Source: Arenimonas sp. (GTDB lineage: Bacteria > Pseudomonadota > Gammaproteobacteria > Xanthomonadales > Xanthomonadaceae). Taken from it: DNA of 50,691 nt. Positions 16,059-24,103 of this stretch are shown one piece after another. Below the pieces are notes generated by a model. It saw nothing but the letters and a program-made list of their open reading frames with translations, was not told where the DNA came from and ran no database searches. The first letter of the stretch is position 1, and each line of letters begins with the position of its first letter. The translations under genes and the position numbers were made by a program. The stretch is from positions 1 through 50,691 of the forward strand of contig JAPLSJ010000045.1 in assembly GCA_026398695.1 (NCBI GenBank), read 5' to 3'.

Positions 16059-17095
16059 TGCCTGGACTCCTTGACGGCTTCGATCACCTTGAAGCCGGCG
16101 TCCTCGCGGACGGTGCGCACGTGGGTGAAACCGCCCGACAGCGCGGCCTCGTAAGGCAGGTGGCGGTTGGCGACAAGCCACAGCCGCCCGCCGGGGCGCA
16201 GCGCGGCGGCGGCCGCCGCGATGAAGGCCAGGCCCAGCGCCGGTTCGTCGGCGCGGCCCTGGTGGAAGGGCGGGTTGCTGACGATGGCGTCGTACGGCTG
16301 CGGCAGGCCGGTGGTGACGTCGTGCCAGTGCAAGCCCACCGGCACGCGGGCACCGGCGAGGTTTTCGCGCGCCAGCGCCAGCGCGCGCGCCTCGGCTTCG
16401 TAAAGATCGATGGCCGTGACGCCGGGGCAGCGCGCCAGCACTTCGCTCGACAGGTAGCCGAAACCGGCACCGAGGTCGGCACAGCGCCCGGCCAGGTCCG
16501 GTGGCAGGCACGACGCCAGCAGCGCCGACGCCGCGTCCACGCGGTCCCACGCGAACAGGCCGGGGCGGCTGAGGAAGCGCCCGTTGGCAATGCGGCGCGG
16601 GGCGTCCAGCGCCAGCCACTCGTCGAGCAGCGCGCGGTCCACGCCCTCGCCCAGCGGCGCGGTCCAGCACGCGCGGCAGTGGTTCTTGGACAGGGCCTGC
16701 ACCGGCCCCGCGAGGCAGGCCAGGTCGTCCTGCATCGAGCGCGCGCCCTCGTTGTTGGCGGCGGCGGCCAGCACCACGCCGCCGGGCATCGCCTGGGACA
16801 CGGCGCGCGCCAGCAGCGCGCGCGACTCGGTGCGCTGCCGCGGCGACAGCACCAGCACGCGCTCGAAGTGGCCCGGCTGCGTGTCCACCACGCGCTGCCC
16901 CGACGCCGCCAGCGCATTGGCCCATGGCTTGAAGCCCTGCTCGCAGGTGATGTCCTTGCCGCGCCAGGAGTCCAGCGCGGCGCCCGCGCGCGCGCGCAGG
17001 AACAGCGTGCGGCCCGGCGCCGGCCACGACACCACGCCCGACGCCAGCGGCAGGAACAGGGTATCGAGTGCGGGATCGTCTGCGGCCGGGGCCAA
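16055..17095 (-). CDS. rsmC: RsmC/RlmG-type rRNA guanine-N2 methyltransferase
   Basis: 346 residues. The second half is a Rossmann methyltransferase with the SAM-binding motif DLGAGFGYLS and the target-base motif SNPPFHQG, the pattern of guanine-N2 methyltransferases such as RsmC (G1207 of 16S rRNA). The N-terminal half is the degenerate methyltransferase copy usual for RsmC. There is no early ATG: the most upstream start is TTG at 17095 with GGAG about 8 bases before it, so the start is uncertain. It forms an operon with rsuA, in keeping with a small-subunit rRNA role. Confidence 0.85.
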   Translation of the reverse strand: MAPAADDPALDTLFLPLASGVVSWPAPGRTLFLRARAGAALDSWRGKDITCEQGFKPWANALAASGQRVVDTQPGHFERVLVLSPRQRTESRALLARAVSQAMPGGVVLAAAANNEGARSMQDDLACLAGPVQALSKNHCRACWTAPLGEGVDRALLDEWLALDAPRRIANGRFLSRPGLFAWDRVDAASALLASCLPPDLAGRCADLGAGFGYLSSEVLARCPGVTAIDLYEAEARALALARENLAGARVPVGLHWHDVTTGLPQPYDAIVSNPPFHQGRADEPALGLAFIAAAAAALRPGGRLWLVANRHLPYEAALSGGFTHVRTVREDAGFKVIEAVKESRQ

Positions 17096-17123
17096 GGGCG
17101 TGCTCCGCCGGGTTCAAACCGCG

Positions 17124-17129
17124 ATTTTA
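17124..17129 (-). promoter_or_regulatory. -10 box for the rsmC-rsuA operon
   Basis: TAAAAT on the minus strand (five of six to TATAAT), giving a leader of about 20 bases before the TTG start at 17095. The -35 region falls inside the end of the diguanylate cyclase gene. Confidence 0.5.
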
Positions 17130-17143
17130 GCCCGGCGCGGCGC

Positions 17144-18331
17144 TCAGGCGTTGGCCGGCTGCAGCGCCTTGACGCGGTTGCGCCCCAGGCCCTTGGCTTC
17201 GTACAGCGCCAGGTCCACGGCGCGGTAGAGGCCATCGCCGTCGCCGTGGGCGGTGGCGCTGAAAGCGCCCAGGCCCATGCTGGCGGTCACGGTGATGCGC
17301 TGGCCGTCGCATTCCAGCGGGCGCATCACCAGGTCGTGGCGCAGGCCCTCGGCCGCCGAAAACGCGGCGGCCTCGCTGCCTTCGAACAGCACGCCGAACT
17401 CCTCGCCGCCCAGCCGCGCCAGCAGCGCCGGGTAAGGCGCGAACGCCCGCTGCAGCCGGTCGGCCAGGGCCTTGAGGCAGGCGTCGCCCACCACGTGCCC
17501 GTAGCGGTCGTTCACCTGCTTGAAGTGGTCGATGTCCAGGATGAGCAGCGCGAAGCCGGCGCCGCCCAGGCTGGCGCGCTGGGCCAGCTGGTCGAGCCGG
17601 GCGGTGAAGTGCCGGCGGTTGTAGACGCCGGTGAGCGCGTCGGTGCGGCTGAGGTGCTCGTACAGGTCGCGCTGCTCGCGCAGGGCCAGGTCCAGGCGCA
17701 GGCGGCGGCGGTACTCGGCGTGGCTGCGCACCAGGGCCCCGGCCAGGTAGACGGAGTAGAACGACATCGCCGCCGCCAGCGCGCGGTCGTCGGGCTGGCT
17801 CCACAGCGCCACCAGCACCGGCACGAGCAGCACGCACACCCCCACCACGGCCAGGTGCCGCACGGTGGAATAGATATTGGCGAACACCGTGGCGTAGCCG
17901 ATGGTGGCGATCAGCGACACCATGCGGATGTCGCCGTGGTAGCGCCCGTCGAGCAATATCCAGACCTGCACGCCCGCCCACAGCACCGACGCCAGCGGCA
18001 GCACCAGGGTGAACTGCAGCAGCCAGCGGCGATCCGCCGCGCTGTCGCCGTCCACCGGCGGCCGCATCCACAGCCGCAGGAAAGCCAGCAGCAGGAAGCC
18101 GGCGCCGATCGCCAGCGTCACCCGCGGCGCGAACGCCATCACGTCGCCCAGCCAGGCGATGACGGCCCAGCCGAACAGGTAGAGGAAGCCGCCGATCTTC
18201 GACAGCTGGTAGGTGTCGCCCACGACCTGCCGCAACCGCCAGTCGGCGGTCTGGTTTTCTGGCAGGCGCGAGCCTGCCTGGCGGTCGGATGGGATCACGG
18301 GTTTCGGGTCCGCGGTTCCGGGCCACGCCAC
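17144..18331 (-). CDS. Membrane diguanylate cyclase (GGDEF), no inhibitory site
   Basis: 395 residues if started at GTG 18331. Residues about 45-200 contain six hydrophobic segments; a short helix leads to a GGDEF domain starting at SRTDALTGVYNRRHF (about 228). The active site is intact: GGEEF at 308-312, with LDIDHFKQVNDRYGH before it. The allosteric I-site RxxD, expected just ahead of GGEEF, reads APYPALLARL, so product feedback inhibition is probably absent. It would make c-di-GMP in response to a membrane signal. The N terminus is uncertain; a second GTG lies 11 codons downstream. Confidence 0.9.
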   Translation of the reverse strand: MAWPGTADPKPVIPSDRQAGSRLPENQTADWRLRQVVGDTYQLSKIGGFLYLFGWAVIAWLGDVMAFAPRVTLAIGAGFLLLAFLRLWMRPPVDGDSAADRRWLLQFTLVLPLASVLWAGVQVWILLDGRYHGDIRMVSLIATIGYATVFANIYSTVRHLAVVGVCVLLVPVLVALWSQPDDRALAAAMSFYSVYLAGALVRSHAEYRRRLRLDLALREQRDLYEHLSRTDALTGVYNRRHFTARLDQLAQRASLGGAGFALLILDIDHFKQVNDRYGHVVGDACLKALADRLQRAFAPYPALLARLGGEEFGVLFEGSEAAAFSAAEGLRHDLVMRPLECDGQRITVTASMGLGAFSATAHGDGDGLYRAVDLALYEAKGLGRNRVKALQPANA

Positions 18332-18453
18332 CCCTGTGGCAGGCCCTGTGCCACACAGTCGGGCAGGCCGCCCATGGCGTCAAGTCAGCGCCGGCCTTCA
18401 CACGCGCCCGGCGGAGGGCGAAACTGCCCTCCCCACGCACAAGGTCCCCCGCG

Positions 18454-19338
18454 ATGCTGATGACCCCCGCCCTGCTGGCCGCCGCCCTGGCCGCGACCCC
18501 GGCCGACCTCACGCCGATCGACTGCAGCGCCTGCGCCGAATGGAACGTCCCGCGCGCACCCTTCGCCCTGCACGGAAAAAGCTGGTACGTGGGCACCGAG
18601 GGCCTGAGCGCGGTGCTGATCGACAGCGGCGACGGCCTGGTGCTGATCGACGGCGCGCTGCCGCAGTCGGCGCCGCTGATCGCCGCCAACATCGAATCCC
18701 TCGGCTTCCGCGTCACCGACGTGAAGTGGATCCTCAACTCGCACCCGCACTTCGACCACGCCGGCGGCATCGCCGCCCTGCAGCGCATGAGTGGCGCGAA
18801 GGTGGCCACCACCGCGCGCGGCGCGCAGGCGCTGCGCCTGGGCAATGCGCCGCTCGACGACCCGCAGGTGGGCTTCGGACCGAAGGCGAATGCCTTCCCG
18901 CCGGTGGCCGAGGTGACCGAACTGGCTGACGGCGCCTGGCTGTCCCTGGGCGACGTGTCGCTGGTGCTGCACGCCACGCCCGGCCACACGCCGGGCGGGG
19001 CCACCTGGTCGTGGAGCAGCTGCATCGGCGGGGATTGCGTGGACATGGTCTACGCCGACAGCATCACCGCCGTGTCGGCCCCCGGTTTCCGCTACAGCGA
19101 CGACCCGGACCGGGTGGCCGAGTTCCGCGCCACGATCGACCGCATCGCCGCACTGGACTGCGACCTGGCGGTATCGGCCCACCCGGGTTTCACCGAACTG
19201 TTCGAAAAGGCCGCCGCGCGCGACGCCGGCAAGCCCGGTCCCGCGTTCTTCGACGACCAGTCCTGCCGCGCCTACGCGGCCATCGGTCGCGAGTGGCTGG
19301 ACAAGCGCCTGGCCGAAGAGGCCGCCAAGGCGGACTGA
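18454..19338 (+). CDS. Subclass B3 metallo-beta-lactamase
   Basis: 294 residues. ATG 18454 opens a short signal peptide; the mature enzyme begins near DLTPIDCSACAEWNVP. All zinc ligands of subclass B3 are present: HPHFDH (His97, His99, Asp101, His102), GHTPGG (His178) and SAHPGF (His243). These match the 116/118/120/121, 196 and 263 positions of the standard numbering. DWYVG-like 'SWYVGTEGLSAVLI' ahead of them is also B3-like. Family members hydrolyse most beta-lactams including carbapenems; activity and expression here are untested. There is no mobile element nearby, so it looks like an intrinsic chromosomal gene. Confidence 0.92.
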   Translation: MLMTPALLAAALAATPADLTPIDCSACAEWNVPRAPFALHGKSWYVGTEGLSAVLIDSGDGLVLIDGALPQSAPLIAANIESLGFRVTDVKWILNSHPHFDHAGGIAALQRMSGAKVATTARGAQALRLGNAPLDDPQVGFGPKANAFPPVAEVTELADGAWLSLGDVSLVLHATPGHTPGGATWSWSSCIGGDCVDMVYADSITAVSAPGFRYSDDPDRVAEFRATIDRIAALDCDLAVSAHPGFTELFEKAAARDAGKPGPAFFDDQSCRAYAAIGREWLDKRLAEEAAKAD

Positions 19339-19346
19339 GGCGGAGC

Positions 19347-20147
19347 TCAGCCGCTTGGGTCGGGGCCGGGTTCGTCCTGCGCGGGCGCGGCCGGCGACTG
19401 CCACTCCAGCTGCCGGTAGTCGAAGCCCTGCGCCAGGCGCGGCTTCACCACCTGGAAGAAGGGCGACACGTCGAAGTCGCGCGGTGCGTACAGGCTGTGG
19501 TGGCGGATGAAGAGGATTTCGCGCGCCGCACGCCGCGCGCCCTTCGAATCCACGTCCACCAGCGCCACCTCGGGCAGGATCGGGTAGCGGATCGATTCGA
19601 AGGCCTGCGCCAGCAGCGTCGAACAGATCGCCTTGGTCGGCTCGCCGCTGCCCAGCGACAGCATGCGCCGCTTCATCGAGCCGGGCACCGGCGGCGTGCG
19701 GATGAAATAGCGCGCCAGGTCGAAGATGTTCTTCAGGTCGTAGGTGATGCCCTTGCGCGAGAGCATGAACTGCACCAGCGCATCCACCTCGGCCTCGCCC
19801 AGGCCCACCGGCCGGCAGATGCGGGTATGCAGCCCGGCGAAGGTGCTCAGCGGGATCGTGCGCACGCCCTCCACCACGTCCACGTCCACCAGCAGGCGGG
19901 GCTCTTCGCCGGGCGCGGGCGGGCCCAGCGTGTCGCCGATGTACAGCGCCGCGTGCGACCAGGTGGACTGCGTGAGGTATTTGATGGCGCTGGCGAAGCG
20001 GCTGCTGCCTTCCACCAGCACCACGTCGCCCTTGCGCAGCGTGGCCGCGAACAGCGCCACCGGACTGGTGGGAATGTGGCTGTTGCGCTCGCGCGGCTTG
20101 GCCAGGAAGGCGGCCAGGCGGCGACCAATGGCTTGCAGCGGCGACAT
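19347..20147 (-). CDS. YiiX/YebB-like NlpC/P60-type cysteine hydrolase
   Basis: 266 residues with a permuted papain-like core. KGDVVLVEG starts the domain, TWSHAALYIGD supplies the likely catalytic His, and KAICSTLLAQAF the likely catalytic Cys. The family (YiiX/YaeF, C92-like amidases) cuts amide bonds in peptidoglycan or in lipid/peptide substrates; the target here is unknown. No signal peptide is evident. The C terminus is a Pro/Asp-rich tail. It is convergent with the beta-lactamase gene (8 bases between stops) and divergent from the TldD operon. Confidence 0.83.
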   Translation of the reverse strand: MSPLQAIGRRLAAFLAKPRERNSHIPTSPVALFAATLRKGDVVLVEGSSRFASAIKYLTQSTWSHAALYIGDTLGPPAPGEEPRLLVDVDVVEGVRTIPLSTFAGLHTRICRPVGLGEAEVDALVQFMLSRKGITYDLKNIFDLARYFIRTPPVPGSMKRRMLSLGSGEPTKAICSTLLAQAFESIRYPILPEVALVDVDSKGARRAAREILFIRHHSLYAPRDFDVSPFFQVVKPRLAQGFDYRQLEWQSPAAPAQDEPGPDPSG

Positions 20148-20220
20148 GCCCGTTTCCCCTCGAAGCCTTCCCCGCAGGGTAGCGCAAGCCAGCTTGCCAC
20201 CCCCCTAGGCCATTCGTCAC

Positions 20221-20250
20221 TTGACGCCCACGGGCCCCGGTCCCCAGAGT
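20221..20250 (+). promoter_or_regulatory. Candidate promoter of the TldD-TldE-MoxR operon
   Basis: TTGACG (20221-20226) followed after 18 bases by CAGAGT (20245-20250), with a leader of about 65 bases before ATG 20322. The -10 is weak. It is the only sigma70-like pair I see ahead of this eight-gene operon. Confidence 0.35.
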
Positions 20251-20321
20251 CGGCGGGCCCCTTCCCGCCGCTGGTATCGAAGCCTCGATGCCCGGCCCCG
20301 CCCATCCGCTGGAGTGACACG

Positions 20322-21947
20322 ATGGACAGACGCGACTTCCTGACGATCTCGGGCATTGGCCTTGCCGGCCTGATGCTTCCCTACAGCCGCTCCATCGCCG
20401 CCTCCGAACTTGTTTCGGGCCTGGACATCGCGATGAAGAAGGCCATCGCCGACGCCGCCCTGGAGGCCGCCACCGGCGCCGGAGCGACCTACTGCGACGT
20501 TCGCATCGGCCGCTACCTGCAGCAGTTCGTGATCACCCGCGAGGACAAGGTCCAGAACGTGGTGAACACCGAATCCACCGGCATCGGCATCCGCGTGATC
20601 GCCAACGGCGCCTGGGGCTTCGCCGCCACCAGCGACCTGAGCACAGCGGGTGTCGCCGCCGCCGCGCGCCAGGCCACCACGATTGCCAAGGCCAACTCCC
20701 GCTTCCAGACCGCGCCGGTGCAGCTGGCCAAGGTCGCCGGCGTGGGCGAGGTCAGCTGGAAGGCCCCCATCAAGAAAAACGCCATGGCCGTGCCGGTCAA
20801 GGACAAGGTGGACCTGCTGCTGAGCGTCAACGCCGCCGCCATCAAGGCCGGCGCCGACTTCGTCAACTCCACCCTGTTCGCGGTGAACGAGCAGAAGTAC
20901 TTCGCCTCCACCGACGGCAGCTACATCGACCAGGACGTGCACCGCATCTGGGCGCCGTTCTCGGTCACCGCCATCGACAAGGCCAGCGGCAAGTTCCGCA
21001 CCCGCGACGGCCTGTCGGCGCCGATGGGCCTGGGCTATGAATACCTCGACGGCGGCGGCACCAAGTACGTCTCGCCCAACGGCGTGGTGAACTACGGCAA
21101 GACCTACGACATGGTGGAAGACGCCGTGGCGGCCGCCAAGCAGGCGCGCGAGAAACTCACGGCGCCTTCGGTGAAGCCCGGCAAGTACGACCTGGTGCTC
21201 GACCCGTCGCACCTGTGGCTGACGATCCACGAAAACGTCGGTCATCCGCTCGAGCTCGACCGCGTGCTCGGCTACGAGGCCAACTTCGCCGGCACCAGCT
21301 TCGCCACGCTCGACAAGCGCGAGGCGCGCTTCCAGTACGGCAGCGAGAAGGTGACCCTGTTCGCCGACAAGGTGCAGGAAGGCAGCCTGGGCGGCGTCGG
21401 CTACGACGACGAGGGCGTCAAGACCAAGCGCTGGAACCTGATCGACCAGGGCAAGCTGGTGGACTACCAGACCATCCGCGACCAGGCCCACATCCTGGGC
21501 AAGACCGAATCCGACGGTTGCTGCTACGCCGACTCCTGGTCGAGCGTGCAGTTCCAGCGCATGGCCAACGTGTCGCTGGCGCCGGGCAAGGACACGCTCT
21601 CGGTGGCCGACATGATCAAGGACGTCGAGAAGGGCATCTACATCATCGGCGACGGTTCGTTCTCCATCGACCAGCAGCGCTACAACGCCCAGTTCGGCGG
21701 CCAGCTGTTCTACGAGATCAAGGACGGCAATCTGGCCGGCATGATCGAGGACGTGGCCTACCAGATCCGCACGCCGGAGTTCTGGAACGCCTGCTCGGCC
21801 ATCTGCGATGAATCGGACTACCGCCTGGGCGGCAGCTTCTTCGACGGCAAGGGCCAGCCCTCGCAGTCGTCGGCGGTCTCGCACGGGTCCAGCACGGCCC
21901 GCTTCGACGGCATGAACGTCATCAACACCGCCCGCAACATCGGCTGA
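20322..21947 (+). CDS. TldD-like metallopeptidase with Tat signal
   Basis: 541 residues. The N terminus MDRRDFLTISGIGLAGLML is a twin-arginine signal, so the folded protein should go to the periplasm. The rest is a TldD/PmbA-family peptidase: the zinc motif HENVGH (303-308) matches the family's HExxxH. Near the C terminus the zinc-binding Cys that I expect in a (C)GKGQPxQ motif is replaced by Asp (FDGKGQPSQ), followed by VSHGSSTARF. TldD/TldE proteins cut small unfolded peptides, including microcin B17 and CcdA. This gene leads the operon; the partner TldE-like gene begins 21 bases later. CTGGAG precedes the start. Confidence 0.9.
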   Translation: MDRRDFLTISGIGLAGLMLPYSRSIAASELVSGLDIAMKKAIADAALEAATGAGATYCDVRIGRYLQQFVITREDKVQNVVNTESTGIGIRVIANGAWGFAATSDLSTAGVAAAARQATTIAKANSRFQTAPVQLAKVAGVGEVSWKAPIKKNAMAVPVKDKVDLLLSVNAAAIKAGADFVNSTLFAVNEQKYFASTDGSYIDQDVHRIWAPFSVTAIDKASGKFRTRDGLSAPMGLGYEYLDGGGTKYVSPNGVVNYGKTYDMVEDAVAAAKQAREKLTAPSVKPGKYDLVLDPSHLWLTIHENVGHPLELDRVLGYEANFAGTSFATLDKREARFQYGSEKVTLFADKVQEGSLGGVGYDDEGVKTKRWNLIDQGKLVDYQTIRDQAHILGKTESDGCCYADSWSSVQFQRMANVSLAPGKDTLSVADMIKDVEKGIYIIGDGSFSIDQQRYNAQFGGQLFYEIKDGNLAGMIEDVAYQIRTPEFWNACSAICDESDYRLGGSFFDGKGQPSQSSAVSHGSSTARFDGMNVINTARNIG

Positions 21948-21967
21948 CCGGCCAGGAGCCCCAGAAC

Positions 21968-23302
21968 ATGAGCATCTTCACCGAAGAACAGGCCAAGGCC
22001 ATCCTCGACAAGGTCGTCAAGCTGTCGGTTGCCGACGAATGCACGGCCACCCTCGCCGGCTCGGTCGACGGCAACATCCGCTTCGCGCTCAACAACGTCT
22101 CCACCAGCGGCATCGTCAGCGACGCCCAGCTGATCGTGCAGGCGGCGTTCGGCAAGCGCGAAGGCATCGCCACCATCAACGAGTTCGACGACGCCGCGCT
22201 CGAGCGCGTGGTGCGCCGGGCCGAGGACCTCGCCCGGCTGGCGCCGGAAAACGAGGAATACATGCCGGCGCTGGAAAAGCAGGCCTACACCCCCAGCCCG
22301 ACCTTCAACGCCGCCACGGCCGCCATCACGCCCGAGCTGCGCGCCCAGGTGGCGGCCGACTCCATCGACCCGTGCAAGGCCAACAAGCTGATCGCCGCCG
22401 GTTACCTCAGCGACGGCCACAGCTTCTTCGCCTCGGCCAACTCCAAGGGCAACTTCGCCTACCAGCAGTCCACCAACTTCAACTACACCTGCACGGTGCG
22501 CACCGAAGACGGCCGCGGCTCGGGCTGGGTGGCGCGCAACCTGGCCGACGCCAGCCAGTTCAAGGCCGGCGACGACATCCAGGTGGCCATCCAGAAGGCG
22601 CGCGACTCGGCCGAAGCCAAGGCCCTGGAGCCGGGCAAGTACACCGTCATCCTCGAGCCGGCCGCGGCCGCGGGCCTGATCAGCTTCATGATGTTCTTCT
22701 TCGACGCGCGCCAGGCCGACGAAGGCCGCAGCTTCCTGTCCAAGAAGGGCGGCGGCACCAAGCTGGGCGAACAGGTGTACGACGCGCAGGTGAACATCCA
22801 CGCCGACCCGTGGGACGCCGACGCGGCCGTGCTGCCCTGGGACGAGACCGGCATGCCGCGCGAGAAGCACGACATCATCAAGGACGGCAAGGTGTCGTAC
22901 CTGCAGTACTCGCGCTACTGGGCGCAGAAGCAGGGCAAGAAGGCGATCGGCCAGCCGGGCAACATCCTGATGGCCGGCGGCGACAAGACCACGGCAGAAC
23001 TGGTGAAGTCCACCCAGAAGGGCATCCTGGTCACGCGCACCTGGTACATCCGCATGGTGGACCCGCAGACCGTGCTGCTGACCGGCCTCACCCGCGACGG
23101 CACCTTCTACATCGAGAACGGCGAGATCAAGCACCCGGTGAAGAACTTCCGCTTCAACGAATCGCCGGTGATCATGCTCAACAACATCGAAGAGCTGGGC
23201 AAGCCGGTGCGCGTGAGCGGCGACGAGTCCCCGTTCGTGATGATGATCCCGCCGATGAAGCTGCGCGACTTCACCTTCACCTCGCTCTCCGACGCGGTGT
23301 AG
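21968..23302 (+). CDS. TldE/PmbA-like partner subunit
   Basis: 444 residues of the TldD/PmbA family without the HExxxH zinc motif, as expected for the non-catalytic TldE-type half of the heterodimer. Conserved-looking stretches include EPAAAAGLISFMMFFFDARQ, YLQYSRYWAQKQG and NFRFNESPVIMLNNI. Unlike its partner it has no signal peptide, so either it stays in the cytoplasm or it is carried out with the Tat substrate as a folded complex. AGGAGCCCC precedes ATG 21968. Confidence 0.88.
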   Translation: MSIFTEEQAKAILDKVVKLSVADECTATLAGSVDGNIRFALNNVSTSGIVSDAQLIVQAAFGKREGIATINEFDDAALERVVRRAEDLARLAPENEEYMPALEKQAYTPSPTFNAATAAITPELRAQVAADSIDPCKANKLIAAGYLSDGHSFFASANSKGNFAYQQSTNFNYTCTVRTEDGRGSGWVARNLADASQFKAGDDIQVAIQKARDSAEAKALEPGKYTVILEPAAAAGLISFMMFFFDARQADEGRSFLSKKGGGTKLGEQVYDAQVNIHADPWDADAAVLPWDETGMPREKHDIIKDGKVSYLQYSRYWAQKQGKKAIGQPGNILMAGGDKTTAELVKSTQKGILVTRTWYIRMVDPQTVLLTGLTRDGTFYIENGEIKHPVKNFRFNESPVIMLNNIEELGKPVRVSGDESPFVMMIPPMKLRDFTFTSLSDAV

Positions 23303-23357
23303 TGGTGCCGGGGCTGCCTGCGTCCAACGGGGTGGCCCGTCGCACCGGGGCGGCGCG

Positions 23358-24095
23358 GTGAACCGCGCTGCCTTCCTCAAGCTGATGCTGGGCGCCCTTG
23401 TGGGAGGGACTTCAGTCCCGATGGCCTTGGCGAAAGGCATCGGGACTGAAGTCCCTCCCACAGGTTCGGGCGGCGCCGACTACGATTTCTGGTTCACCCG
23501 GCTGATGTACGAGTCGGGCAACTGGGACGTGGACCAGCGCATGCCGGCCAACCTGATCACGTCCCTGCTCGAATACACCACGCTGCGGGTGGACACCAAG
23601 GAACACGTGCTGGCCCTGTCCGACCCGCGCATGCTGTCGGCGCCGTTCTGCTACCTGGCCGGACACAAGCTGGTGGAGTTCAACCCCGACGAGCGCCGCA
23701 ACTTCGAACGCTACGTGCGCGGCGGCGGCTTCGTGTTCGTGGACGACTGCAACCACGACATCGACGGCCTGTTCGCCAAGTCGTTCGAAGACCAGATGGC
23801 CGCCATCTTCGGCCCCAGCGCCCTGCGCAAGCTGCCCAACAGCCACCCGCTGTATTCGAGCTTCTTCAAATTCCCCGACGGTCCGCCCGCCACCGGCTTC
23901 GAACTCAACGGCTGGGGCGACGACCTGGTGCACGACTACCTCAAGGGCATCAGCATCGATGGCCGCCTGGGCGTGCTCTACAGCAACAAGGACTACGGCT
24001 GCGAGTGGGACTATGACTGGCGCAACAAGCGCTGGCTGGCGGAAGACAACACGAAGTTCGCGGTGAATATCGCGATGTACGCTTTGACGAGCTGA
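23358..24095 (+). CDS. DUF4159-type protein with a REP palindrome inside its signal region
   Basis: 245 residues from a GTG start at 23358. The N terminus NRAAFLKLMLGAL resembles a Tat or Sec signal cut short; residues 14-35 are coded by a REP palindrome (23399-23462) that reads through in frame. From ADYDFWFTRLMYESGNWDVD onward it is a well-conserved DUF4159 domain, with YVRGGGFVFVDDC and the DYGCEWDY region. DUF4159 has a class I glutamine amidotransferase-like fold and often sits with MoxR/DUF58 genes. Whether export still works after the insertion is open; SVPMALA could act as a new cleavage site. Confidence 0.85.
   Translation: MNRAAFLKLMLGALVGGTSVPMALAKGIGTEVPPTGSGGADYDFWFTRLMYESGNWDVDQRMPANLITSLLEYTTLRVDTKEHVLALSDPRMLSAPFCYLAGHKLVEFNPDERRNFERYVRGGGFVFVDDCNHDIDGLFAKSFEDQMAAIFGPSALRKLPNSHPLYSSFFKFPDGPPATGFELNGWGDDLVHDYLKGISIDGRLGVLYSNKDYGCEWDYDWRNKRWLAEDNTKFAVNIAMYALTS
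23399..23462. repeat. REP-like palindrome, copy 2 (inside a coding sequence)
   Basis: Two 25-base arms (23399-23423 and 23438-23462) are reverse complements and nearly identical to copy 1 at 15277-15341. This copy lies within the DUF4159 gene, in frame and without a stop codon on that strand, at the boundary of signal sequence and mature protein. Confidence 0.9.
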
Positions 24096-24103
24096 GGAAC
24101 CCG

